Assembly: GCA_030998225.1 (NCBI GenBank)
Contig: JAPYXD010000522.1
Location: 3,906,001 to 3,970,000, forward strand
Source: Diplolepis rosae
Lineage: Eukaryota; Arthropoda; Insecta; Hymenoptera; Diplolepididae
Length of the DNA: 64,000 nt
Reading direction: 5' to 3'
Made by a program: the position numbers and the translations under genes. This document shows positions 1 to 10,222 of this stretch, piece by piece. The first letter of the stretch is position 1, and every line of letters begins with the position of its first letter. The notes under the pieces are model-generated. The model made no database searches. It saw only the letters and a program-made list of their open reading frames with translations, and was not told where the DNA came from.

Positions 1-17
1 CGATCTTGTTGTAGTGT

Positions 18-760
18 ACCAGGGGTGTTAGTTGAAATTCGATGGATTTTTCAATAAAGAAAACACTTAATTCTCAAGGGAATCTCAAAAATTTTTTATT
101 CAAAGTATTGACCATTGGATTCTACACATTTTGCCCATCTTTCAGGCAAATCATGGATACCATTCCAAAAAAACTTTTTCTCTTTCAAGACAAACCATTC
201 GTCGAGCCATTTTTCGACTTCTTCAAAATTGGCGAAGCGCTGCTCTGCGAGTGAGTGTCCCATCAATGCGAAAAAGTGATAGCCGGACAGGGCGAGGTCT
301 GGAAAGTACGGCGGGTGCGATAATATTTTCCAATTCAATGCTTTTAATGTGATCTTCACCACTTTAGCGGTATGAGACGTGCGTTGTGATGTTGTCTCAC
401 CAGGTTTTAATAACTCGAAGTACACCACACCACACTGGTCCCACCAAACACAGAGCATTGTCTTACGGCCAAAGCGATTTGGCCTTGGAGTCGATGGGCC
501 GACCTCACCAGGTGAAAGCCATGATTTTTTCCGCTTCGGGTTCTCGAAATAAATCCATTTTTCGTCCCCCGTGACAATTCGACGCAGAAAAGATTTCCTT
601 TCGAACCGTTGAAGCAGCATTTCACAAATGGTTTTTCGATTTTCCATTTGTCTATCGTTCAGTTGGTGTGCAACCCATTTTCCATACTTTTGGATTTTTC
701 CCATGGCTTTTGATGATCTAAAATCTCGACATTTTTGGATTAAAATTATAATAGCATGCA
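18..760 (-). mobile_element. Degenerate mariner (DD34D) transposase fragment
   Basis: The minus strand carries the middle and C-terminal parts of a mariner transposase. The first catalytic Asp is visible in RRIVTGDEKWIYFENP, followed by CVWWDQCGVVYFELLKPGET. The region that should hold the second Asp (HDNAxxHTA) is fused and reduced to TSHTAK. The third catalytic motif, normally APSDYHLF, reads LALSGYHFF, so that Asp is lost. The N-terminal DNA-binding domain is missing. A possible terminal repeat (CCAGGGGTGTTAGTTG) lies near base 19. Two catalytic positions are destroyed, so the copy is dead. Confidence 0.8.
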
Positions 761-769
761 ATTAACTAT

Positions 770-2680
770 TTCCTTCCAGAAGATATCTTTTATTTTTTTC
801 ATAATATCTGGAATCATTGAGTTTTAAATTGTTAAAGAGTTAGTTGGTATCAAATTAAATTAATATGAAATTTTTAATTTGTTAGAACTTCTAAACTTTG
901 TATCATAACATTGCTTTTCATTGGTTTTTATGCCAATTTCTCTCTATTTTCATAATTTTATATTCCGGATTTTATTCCATTTCCTAATGGAATATCATTA
1001 CCAAGTTCAATGAAACTACAGCATTAATTTCTTAGGAAATTTTCTTAAACATAATCGATTCCTACTTTTTTTCTGATAAAGAAGTATTAAAATAGAGTAG
1101 AGCGGCCATATTACTTGAAGATATTTTTAGGCTCCTGATTGGCTAATTTGTTAAATATGTACATTAACACAATAAAAGGTGATAATAGTTTTTATTTGCC
1201 TGAGTATAAAATTTCACTTCGAAATTAAAGTACACTTTCAAATGCTTTACATTGTGCGAATACATAGTTTCTTTAGTATTTAGACTAGAAATATGTTTCC
1301 TTATTGTAGAAAATTTTCAGTTTCTTTTTAATATAAATGATTCAGAAGTTTTCTTCCAAAGATAAAAAAATTATTCTTGTATAAAAATAATTATGGTTTT
1401 AAAACAATTTCAATGTAGTTTGTAAAGTGATTTTTAATATTCTTGAAAACTTGATACAACCCAACAATATTTCAACTTATATTTTATACTATTTCATGGA
1501 ATAAATAAATTAAAATTTTTATGATAATTCGTTATAACTGTTCAGTTTATTCGAGTGCATTAATAAAACGCTCAAAAGTCAGACTTTATATTTTGCAGTT
1601 TTTAGTGTATAAAATGTCCCGTACTTCACATTCAATACTTGCATATTGTAAAATAAATGTCATAGTAACATTTATCACACTTATTTTCTAGAAATTATAG
1701 AATACCTAAAAGTATAAAGGGGCTTGATACTGAAGTGTCCGTTTTAACACATTTCCCCTACATTAATTTCTCTTCTCCCTGAATCCTAAACAGTAAAAAA
1801 CCACTTTTTCAAATTTATAAGTCCTCCGCATAGAATTAGTGAAATTTAACTGATATCACTAGGAAAATTACCTGGTGGAATCAGGTAAATTCCACTGATT
1901 TCTATGTGGAAGATTTATAACATTCGAAACAGAGGTTTCTACAAGTACAAGTACCTCAAATCGAATTCTCAACAGAGTCGCTGTGAAAAATAATTTGCAT
2001 TACTATTTCTTTCTTCTACTCTTCTTTCACTGAGCAGAATCTAAGCTTCTCAAACCACGGCGTAATTGTTTGAGAACTTTCATGAACAATCTACTATGCT
2101 GCCCATTACGTTGTACTGACCTTTTGACGAAACTTTAAACTGATCATAAGTATTTATCACTTTCTTTCTTTGTTGCTATGCAAATCCCCTTAAATTTTTC
2201 TATAAATTCCTTTTTTTTATGGAGTTTCATGGAATTGCAATTACAATGCTATCAGACTTAAAAATGTACCGAAACGCCACTATATCCGACTTCTAAAAAA
2301 CTTTATTGTTGAGATTACTGACCAAATGTGCTGCGGGTTATTGCTCTTGACAGAAAACGACTAAGAGAGTTGTGGAGATTATTGTTAGTAAATAATAAAA
2401 AATCATATAATACACATAAAATTAGATGCAGTTTTGCTATGAGTTTTCAAAAATTAATAATCAAGAAATTAAATTCTAACACTATAATGTAGAAGAAGAT
2501 GTAAATTTTATTCATCAGTGTTCTAGTTAATCAAATAATGAAAGTTGTTTTGATATTCTGATCGTTTATTTTGGTAAAATTCCCAACGCTTTTGTCTGCT
2601 GATGGCAGGCCTCATCGGTATATATATAGCAATTTTCATCCTTTTATAAACTCTATAATATTAAACACGCACGGAAAGAA
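770..2680. other. AT-rich stretch without a recognisable gene
   Basis: No coding signal was recognised. The stretch holds a short foldback (1812-1920). A segment near 1970-2110 resembles 25370-25560. Bases 2625-2665 are nearly repeated at 10577-10625, which may be the left edge of the C/D duplication. Confidence 0.5.
1812..1920. repeat. Short imperfect foldback
   Basis: The left arm (TTATAAGTCCTCCGCATAGA) pairs with the right arm, whose reverse complement reads TTATAAATCTTCCACATAGA. The centre also contains CACTAGG/CCTGGTGG-type inverted sequence. It looks like a small MITE relic. Confidence 0.5.
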
Positions 2681-2794
2681 CAGTTTGGTTGTTACAACCT
2701 AAGATTTGGATGTCACAACAACAAAATTTGGTTAAATATCGGCAAACCAAAGATTTGGTTGTAACAACCAAAGATTTGGTTGTAACAACCAAAG
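2681..2794. repeat. Tandem palindromic TTTGGTTGTAACAACC repeats
   Basis: The motif AACCAAAGATTTGGTTG recurs two to three times with TAACAACC links. Each unit is nearly its own reverse complement. A diverged relative built from TTTGGTTG blocks occurs near 38860-39020 and 63175-63330. Confidence 0.65.
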
Positions 2795-3201
2795 TTAATG
2801 CATAGAACATCTTTTGGTGCTGTACCCATTTACATAGTTGTCGCTTCGCAACCGCTTATGATATTGTACCACTTTAACTCTGGAAATGAGAACCACGATT
2901 TTAGCTTGTGATGCCAAAAAAGATTGTTTTCCTTTCCATAGCTTTGGATACCAGTTATCCAGCCATTCTCGTACATTTTCGTACGAAGTGAAGCGTTGTT
3001 CAGCGAGAGCGTGGCCCAGTGATGCGAACAGATGGTAATCCAACGGAGACAAGTCTGGAGAATAAGCGGCATGCGCCAGTATTTCCCAACAGAACGTCTC
3101 GATCGTTTCCTTGACCCGTTTCGCTGTGTGTGATGGCGCATTATCGTGAAGAAAAATGACTTTGTGTTGCCTTCTTCGATAATCCGGTCATTTTTCTTGT
3201 A

Positions 3202-4493
3202 CTAGGTTGTTCAAAAAGTTTTCAAAGCGACATCTATAGAGCAGTAGAAGAACCAAAATTTCTACGCCATTTTAAGATTTCATCTTTCATATGAACATAC
3301 CCAAAGTGTCATTCCACTCTGTCAATTCATTGTTTGTTTACAAGCCATTTGAAGTTGACGTGTCAGTGTATTTTTGTACAATGGAAAAAATCGAATATCG
3401 TGCAGTGATAAAATTCTTTGTTTTGGAAGGTTTATCAGCAACGGAAATTCATACAAAAATGGTGAAAGTGTTAAAGGAAGCTGCTTCTTCATTTCCAACT
3501 GTGCATCGATGGGTTTTAGAGTTTAGACGTGGTCGAAAAAGCGTTGAAGACGATCCACGCTCAGGACGTCCAAAAAGTGCATCAGCACCAGCATTCATAG
3601 CAAAAGTACAGGATATGGTTTTGGAAGATCGTCGATTAACCGAGAGAGATTTAGCAGAGGCCCTAGACATCTCATTAGGCAGTGTGAGTCATATTTTACG
3701 TGAAGTTTTGGGTTTCAGAAAGCTCTGTGCACAATGGGTGCCGCATTCGCTCACAATGGAACAAAAACACGTTCGAATGCGACTTTCTGAGCAACATTTG
3801 GAGCGTTTTCGAAAGGATAAAAAGGATTTTTTGCGTCGATTCATCACTATGGATGAGACTTGGGTCTTCCATCATGATCCTGAATCAAAACAAGTGGCTA
3901 AGGAGTGGTGTGAACCAGGCACTTCGGCACCGAAGCGAGTTCGTGTCCAGAAATCGGCGAAGAAGGTGTTAGCATCAGTTTTTTAGGATACAAAAGGGAT
4001 TTTGTTGGTGGATTATCTTCAAACTGGCAAAACAATAAATTCTGAATATTATTGTAACCTTTTGCATCAATTGGGTGCAAAAATTCGTGAAAAAATACCC
4101 GGTTTGCAGAAGAAAAAAATCCTTTTTCATCAAGACAATGCACCCGCTCACACAGCTCAAAAAACCATCACTAAAATAACCGAATTAAAGTACGAATTGT
4201 TGCAGCATCCACCTTATTCGCCTGATTTAGCTCCCTCTGACTTCTGGCTGTTCCCACATCTCAAGAAATTCCTTCGTGGGAAGCATTTTTCATCAAACGA
4301 AGAGGTTATAGCCGTCGTAGAGGAGTATTTTGCAGGCCTTGCAGAAAGTCACTTCCATGATGGGATAAACAAGTTGGAAGACCGTTGGACCAAATGTATT
4401 GATCTTATGGGAGATTATACTGAGCAATAAGTGATTTCACCAAAAAAAAAATGTATTTTCATTTCCGCTTTCAAAACTTTTTGAACAACCTAG
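3202..4493 (+). mobile_element. Near-intact mariner element with both terminal repeats
   Basis: A 1292 bp element bounded by inverted repeats CTAGGTTGTTCAAAAAGTTT at both ends, with TA duplicated on each side (3200-3201 and 4494-4495). The related mariner at 27.1 kb has the uninterrupted site (TTCTTGTAATGCT near 27112), which confirms insertion at a TA. The length is that of a full mariner. It is the best preserved transposon in the window and so probably one of the youngest. Confidence 0.95.
3381..4430 (+). pseudogene. Mariner DD34D transposase with one nonsense codon
   Basis: The frame from ATG 3381 to stop 4430 spans 349 residues and is broken only by TAG at 3984-3986. There the reading VF*DTKGILL stands where related transposases carry Trp, so a single TGG to TAG change explains it. 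An N-terminal paired helix-turn-helix domain (MEKIEYRAVIKFFVLEG onward) is followed by the linker SGRPKSAS. The catalytic triad is complete: TMDETWVFHHD, FHQDNAPAHTA and LAPSDFWLF, with exactly 34 residues between the last two Asp. An ATG at 3291 is also in frame, but MEK at 3381 fits the family start. Upstream of 3381 lies the untranslated end of the element. Confidence 0.9.
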
Positions 4494-5277
4494 TAATGCT
4501 CGATTTAAATCGATCATTTGCTGTTGGTAGCGATTCGTTTTGACAGTTTCACTAGGTTTTAGCAGCTCATAATAGATAATACCCTTCTGATCCCAGTCTT
4601 CGAACTTTTTCGGTGGTTTTCCACGATCTTCGTTTCTCACACTAAAATTACCACTTTTGAATTTTTTAAACCACTCGAAACACTGTGTTTTGCCAAGAGC
4701 ATGTTCACCGTAAGTTTCGACAAGCATTCGATGCAAATCGTAGTTTGTAGGCACAAAACTCGACATGTTGATGCTTGTAGTAAATACACTGGTATATCGA
4801 ACTTGGGTTGTTGTCTACTGAAAATCTTTCTCAGCTGCTGGAGGGAGAAGATGGCGCTGCAGAAGCGGTCGTACGGTCCCTAAACTGATGGTAAGCACCA
4901 TCTATAGGAAAATTCCGGTTTCATACTTCTAGACCTGGTATATAAAGTTAGGATTAGCAACCTATCACAGCTAATGCCACTATTAGAATTGATAACATTT
5001 TCAAAAGTATATTCGCCAAACTACACAGAAAGAATTTGTTTATAAAAGAATTTCGAACTTCATTCTCAAGTCTAGGATTTTGTATCCAAAAAAAAAACGT
5101 TTGCTAAATAAAAGTATATCACCACTTTGGATATGGAAACAATTTTGTCTTTCATTTCCGCAAAAAAGGCCAACTTTGTATAGCTTGTAAAGTAACTCGC
5201 AAAAAATATTGAGTTTCAAAGGTTAATTGAAACATATTATTAGCAGATATCTTTTTATATACACAATGCTACTTTTT

Positions 5278-5582
5278 TCTGACACAGATGGCGCCACTGA
5301 TGCATGAAGACAAATTGGCGGAATTTTTATGTTTTCGTATCAGGTCAATTTATTAATGCTGATTATGTCATAGATATTGTTGATTTAAAGAATAAAATGC
5401 CCCAAACAGCTCTTTGCTCTACGCCCTTAAAATCGTCGCTTTGCGTTCGTTCTACAAGCGTGAAATATTAACTCTTTTTTGTGAACGTAGAAAGTAACTG
5501 AAGCTATTGAAAGCATTATTAATTTGACATAAATAAACTTTTTATTCTTTACCAAGCTCTTATTTTATAATATAATTAATAA
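5278..5582. repeat. Dispersed repeat, first copy
   Basis: Starts with ACAGATGGCGCCACTGATGC and matches 14722-15122, which has about 95 extra bases near 14995-15090. No reading frame was recognised. It may be part of the C/D duplication or an independent repeat. Confidence 0.6.
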
Positions 5583-5594
5583 AAAAGGTGGATT

Positions 5595-5690
5595 CTATAT
5601 GTTATTATATATAACTATATATATAATAATATATATAATATATATACTATATATATAAATATATATATATTATATATAACTCCTTCGCAA
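5595..5690. repeat. TA-rich microsatellite
   Basis: Almost pure alternating T and A in imperfect TATATA/ATAATA units. Confidence 0.9.
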
Positions 5691-5883
5691 CAGGCAAAAC
5701 ACCAACAAAATTTGCAGACAGAGACAGCGAGAAAATTTCTTCAAAAATAACGTTGAGAATAGGTTCAACAATACTCATAACTCATCCGAATCATCATATT
5801 TCAAAAAGTTCTTATTGTGGTCATTTTTTTCGTACGACGCGCATTTCTTGTGATATTTCTGTGTCATAAGATAAAACACTCAC

Positions 5884-5976
5884 CCTGTAGAGAATCTTCT
5901 TGATTCGTGTGAGTGCTGCACTTGCTTACTCGTGTTGCAAACTCCAAACTTGTTAAAAAATCTCTATTCGTGCACG
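5884..5976 (-). pseudogene. Candidate exon of unrecognised minus-strand gene, copy C
   Basis: A 93-base open segment on the minus strand ends at a donor (CAGG|GTGAGT). It reads DFLTSLEFATRVSKCSTH followed by NQEDSLQG. The copy at 17369-17461 has the same length, donor position and frame, with both silent and replacement differences. The upstream acceptor (GGCAAG|CG) is weak, and its phase does not fit directly to the exon at 6366-6562. No protein family was recognised. Confidence 0.25.
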
Positions 5977-6365
5977 CTTGCCAGACATATAATTTCTTTC
6001 TTGCAATCCATAATATTATTTTTTTGAAAAATTAAAAAAAAATTTCTCTACTTTGCAAAGTGAAGCTTTTGAAACTTTATAACCTTTTTTCTTTGTTTAT
6101 TCCAAAAAAATTTCAGGGCATATATCTTCAAATCCAAATCAGAATTCCAGCAGTTTTCAAAATATAAAAGAAAATACTCGGTGGAGTATTTATTTATTGA
6201 GAATTAATTACATAACACATGTGAATTTAACCTTGAAAAGCTACAGCCAAGTCCCATTCTCAGGTAACATTTTTTAATGGAAATCATATCTTATCAATTC
6301 AAAATTGATTTTCGTCCATTTGAACATTATTTAATTTAAAATATTTTATGTTTGAAATTACTTAC

Positions 6366-6562
6366 TGATAATACAACCAGATTCTGGTCCTCATACACAT
6401 TAGTTAAAAAATGTTCTGAATTTTGAAGTCAGTATGTAATCTTAAAAGCTCTATACATCACAAAAGTTGGTAACCCAACGTAAATTGCAGAATTGCAATT
6501 ATCTACACGACGGGGATCAGGGGTTCATTCTAGAATCCACGTGGACACACGTTCCCTTAAAT
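6366..6562 (-). pseudogene. Broken exon copy of unrecognised minus-strand gene, copy C
   Basis: Homologous to the open exon at 17852-18081. It keeps the acceptor (TTTTTTGCAG) and donor (TATCA|GTAAGT) and the pattern S-x-IY-x-x-LP, ITY, QN-x-E, LVVLS. It is about 33 bases shorter and contains in-frame stops, including TGA after KITY. It is therefore a decayed duplicate. Confidence 0.4.
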
Positions 6563-6619
6563 CTGCAAAAAACATACTGAAATATCTATATTTTCCTAAA
6601 ATGTTCACGTGCTAAGATC

Positions 6620-6640
6620 GGGGGGGGGGGGGGGGGGGGG
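6620..6640 (+). repeat. Homopolymer run of 21 G
   Basis: Twenty-one consecutive G follow GCTAAGATC, in surroundings rich in A and T. The exact length may be an assembly or sequencing artefact. Confidence 0.9.
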
Positions 6641-6712
6641 AACGTCAACATTATCACTTTTATATTTTCGAAATATCTTATAATGTCACTGAAGTCAATT
6701 TTCCTGGCTAAT

Positions 6713-7360
6713 CTATTTTCTATGGAAAGTATTGCTAAACTATTCAATCGCTCTTGGTTTATAGATGATCAGGAGTGGTTTTTAATAAGAGCAAGCTTGC
6801 TGAATTCTCGCTCGCCTTCACTAACTGTAACTGAACGAGTGCGAAGAACCCGAAGTCCAATTCAAACTTTTCAAAAAATACCTTCTTATTGAAATTCGTA
6901 AATTTTTTTTAAAGCGTAAGAGGGCCTGAAGTGCAGTCTGCAAATGTTTCTTTATAGACTATTTTGAGATGTTTTATTTCACTGGCCAAAGCTGAAGTTA
7001 GGTCATCCGAATACTTTTTTTTGCAGCAGCTTGCATCGGATTCGAATCTCCTCATCACTCAGGGGTTGGAAAAATTAACGAAAATAAAACGGACATGTCG
7101 TGCATATTCTCGATCCTACTGATCAACTTGGATAATATTCGATCCATTGACACAAGAAAGATGATTTCCCTGAATCGTTTCTCTCGTTGTGCTACTCCTT
7201 CCCCAAATTTTAATCTGGTTTTTTACTCCTCTTTTAACTCGGTAGGAATATCCAAATTCGTAGAAATGATTATTGCTTCAGAAAAAATAGCTGCACACTT
7301 TCCTCTCAGATGATCCATTTCTGATATTAATCTTTGATGTTTGCTAATGTAAATGCGCTA
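6713..7360 (-). pseudogene. hAT-type transposase remnant, copy C
   Basis: The minus strand matches the better-preserved remnant at 18190-19410. Near 6790-6830 the reading VSEGERE-LSKLALIKNH corresponds to the conserved C-terminal hAT dimerisation region. Many stops and frameshifts are present. The central parts of the gene are missing or unrecognisable. Confidence 0.6.
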
Positions 7361-7365
7361 ATGTG

Positions 7366-8250
7366 ATTTCGAAATTACATTTCTTAAATTTTGAAAATAA
7401 AATTTTGTGTACTTTAGACTCAAATATGTAGAAACCTAAAATCAATAAAATTTACTAATTTCCTATGTATGATTTGTCCTTAAGATGTAAATTCGTATGT
7501 GCATCCAGATATAAATTAGTTATTTTCCTAAATGATAAATGACAAAGTAAGTTCAGATCGATATCAAAGTATATAATATGTATAAATATATACAGGGTGC
7601 GCAATCTCAATCTGGTCACTGGAAATACTGAATAACTCTGATAATTCTCAATATATTTCAGAAAGTTTTTTATTTTTTAATTAAGCTTACCCTTTTACAA
7701 TTTATCCCAACTTATTTTTGAAAACAATACAAAATTTATTACGGTTGTCTGCTGTGTCAAGAGGATATCGTAATAGTATTTTGTGCAACCAGGGAAAAAA
7801 CATTATTTTGCGAGGGTAACAACCACACAAGTAAAATTAATGTTTTTCCCATGTCACACACGATTTTTTTTCTACTAGGGGGTCAGAAAACGGATTTGTT
7901 TGCCCCGCAAGGGGCAATAATGATTTCCTTGGAGGCTGTCTTCCAATGCTTGTAGATCCACTCTCCTCCGGGACATCCTTAAATCGGACAGTATTCTTAC
8001 GTGCTATTTTGGAATATCCTGGCTGAATATCAGGAAGCTGCAAGTCCGGGTCGCAAGCTTTAGTCACCATTTCTTGATTTTCAAGAAGGTCAATGTTTTT
8101 TTCTGTCGTTATACCTGTTTCGGCTACCGCTTCAGATATATGAAATGTACCATAAACATATCAAAATATTCTTGAAAATCGTTCATTTTCGCGTTCCGCT
8201 GTACTCACATTAGAAGGTAATGCGCGACTAACTGATATGTCAACAGTAAA
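7366..8250. other. Gene-free stretch
   Basis: No gene recognised. A possible element terminus TACAGGGTG lies at 7594, and its inverted partner CACCCTGTA lies near 10571-10579. The foldback at 8251-10222 may therefore sit inside a still larger element, but this rests on only 9 matching bases. Confidence 0.35.
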
Positions 8251-8763
8251 CCCTGCTTAAAATGTCAGGTAGAAATCGAGTAGATACCGGAAAGAAACCG
8301 GATGCAAACCCATTCGGGCTTTACCCGGTTCTTTACGGCTTTTATCTGGACTCTAATTTCATTTTTCGGGATCTATCTGGGTCTATCCGGTCCTTATCCG
8401 GGAAGTGATGACAGAAAATAAGTTGTATGAATATTGTACGCGGTCTTATCCGGTTCCTATCTGGCATATGGATCCAGAAATTAAAAGACGAAAATATGTT
8501 TCTACCCGGATCCTATCCGGTTTCTATAAGGCAGTTGTCGACTTGCAAATTGTAAAGGTGAAAGTGCATCTGCTACCCGACCCTACCCGGTTCCTATCTG
8601 GCATATTGATCCAGCAAATTAAAATACAAAAAATATGTTTCTACCCGAATCCTATCCGGTTTCTATAAGGCAGTTGTCGACCTGCAAATTATTAAAGAGC
8701 CGGATACAAACCGGATAAAAATCTCAAAGGTCCCGGATAAGATCTTATCCGGAAAACCGGGTA

Positions 8764-9766
8764 CACTGAGAGAAAATTATCACGTTATTTTACGGTTTTC
8801 GGAGGTATAGCAAGGATATTTATTAAAACCAAGAACTTTTACTGTCCCGTAATTTTTTTTCTGTGACTATCCTTAAAATGTACTTGTTTGCACCGCAATA
8901 TTTTTTTCAATAATTTTCACAGTACGATGTTTTAAAAGTTTCTCTTGATGTCAGTTATAAAATACAAGCCTAACAGAAAAATATGCCGTTAGTGTGTTTA
9001 AAGAAATACAATTCCTATACGAGCGACTTTTGCTGTGAGTTGGTTAAAAAAACTCGGGAGTCAGCAAGCAATTATGTAATCTAATCATAATAATCATATG
9101 CGAGCACGTGTGTGTATGTGTGTATATCTGATTGTGTCGAGGTAGTAACAATAACGGGGCCCAAACACTTTTTACACGGCCCTGCAGTAGTTGCAGGTTA
9201 TAAGCGCTATTTCCTTTCTTGTATTCCAAGCGTGCGCAGCCGAGAGGCTTAGTCGTTAAGTTACTAATGCGATAATTATAAGTAGAGAGGGTTCGAACCC
9301 GCAGCGTTAAAAAATAATTTTTAATACTGTCTAAATGAGCGTTTGTGTAGTGCAAGGGGGGTGTGTTTGTAGGTAAGTGTGTATATAAAAATAGTAAGTT
9401 AAAAGTGTCTACTTAATAGTAAATACAATTTTGAAATATACTAAGAGTATTCATCGATTCAACTACTGCTCTTATTTGATTTACCTATGTTCCTGCAGAT
9501 CACTTAACTTAAAAAATGACACTGGGGCCTTTACGAACTACAAAAAGTAAGTTAAAAAGTAGTCAAACCTACTGAGATTTTTTTTCAGTGTACGTGTAAC
9601 AAAAAAGTACTGTCAATTTACTCAAATAAAATTTCCCAGCTTGAAAACAGATTTTTTACTGTGAAAACAGTAAATTTAACCTTCCAAGCGAATATTCCTC
9701 CATTGCCATTAAAAACGGTAAATACTAGTCTTAACTCGAATTTTGCCTGTACTTTTTCTCTCAGTG
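8764..9766. mobile_element. Nested non-autonomous element with CACTGAGAGAAAA ends
   Basis: Inverted termini CACTGAGAGAAAA(T/G) at 8764 and ending at 9766, flanked by TA on both sides (8762-8763 and 9767-9768). It splits the GC-rich foldback. It contains a tRNA-like segment and a short TG-rich microsatellite (9107-9126), but no transposase. Confidence 0.65.
9232..9305 (+). repeat. tRNA-derived SINE head
   Basis: A box A-like GGCTTAGTCGTTAAG is followed at normal tRNA spacing by a perfect box B (GGGTTCGAACCCG). A clean cloverleaf cannot be drawn, so this is a SINE promoter region or tRNA relic rather than a working tRNA. Confidence 0.5.
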
Positions 9767-10222
9767 TAGATATTATGCGATCCCATATAGAGCCCGGTTA
9801 AGCTCCAGGTATAAACCCGGGACAAAAACCGGGTACAAATCCAGTAACGCCGGATAAGAACCGAGTATACGTATTTCGAGGACCCGACTACAAACAGGAT
9901 AAAACTCTTACAGAGCCCAGATAAGATCCATATAGAAACCGGACAAAATATTATATCAACCCAGATAGAATCCAATTAAGTGCCGGATTAGAACCGGGTA
10001 TAAGTATTTTAAGGAGCCAAATACAAACCAGATAAAAATCTCAAAGGTCCCAGGTAAGAACCATATAGAAACCGGGTGAAGATATTATGCGATCCCAGAT
10101 AGAACCCGATAATCTCCGGGTACAAACCGGGGACAAAAACCGGGTACAAATCCATTAGCGCCGGATAAGAACCGACTTTTACTCGGTTCTTATCTGGGTT
10201 CTATCCGTCATTTTAAGCAGGG

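Larger units (their letters stand above)
2796..4938 (-). mobile_element. Older mariner interrupted by a younger mariner
   Basis: Two minus-strand transposase parts flank the insertion at 3202-4493. The C-terminal part at 2796-3180 contains AYSPDLSPLDYHLFASLGHALAEQRF. The N-terminal part starts at 4766 (MSSFVPTNYD), with TYGEHALGKTQCFEWFKKF typical of the mariner helix-turn-helix domain. The reading then jumps from GKPPKK to WDQKGIIYYELLKP, so the region with the first catalytic Asp is deleted. The upstream terminal repeat, ending CTTCTAGACCTGG at 4938 and followed by TA, is the same as in the relative at 27016-27577. The left terminus is not recognisable. Confidence 0.85.
4945..7365. repeat. 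Duplicated block C (copy of block D)
   Basis: Colinear, same-orientation matches to 11333-18790: 4945-5160 with 11333-11545, 5278-5582 with 14722-15122, 5706-5810 with 16905-17000, and 5811-7365 with 17288-18790. Block D is longer because an R1 LINE, a foldback and other sequences lie between the matching pieces. Confidence 0.75.
8251..10222. mobile_element. 2-kb foldback element with CCGGATAAGAACC subrepeats
   Basis: Terminal inverted repeats CCCTGCTTAAAATG at 8251 and its complement ending at 10222. Both arms are filled with short GC-richer variants of CCGGATAAGAACCGGGTA, in opposite orientation on the two sides, so each arm folds on the other. The middle is occupied by a separate element (8764-9766). 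No transposase is present, so it is non-autonomous. The family is unknown to me. Confidence 0.75.

Noticed and set aside
9232..9305. Functional tRNA gene here or at 28496, 32046, 42866 or 57171
   Set aside because: Box A and B words are present, but none gives complete acceptor, D and anticodon stems. All sit in repeats.
8280..10220. Repeated CCGGATAAGAACC units resembling a CRISPR array
   Set aside because: Unit spacing is irregular, both orientations occur, the host is a eukaryote, and the units form the arms of a foldback transposon.
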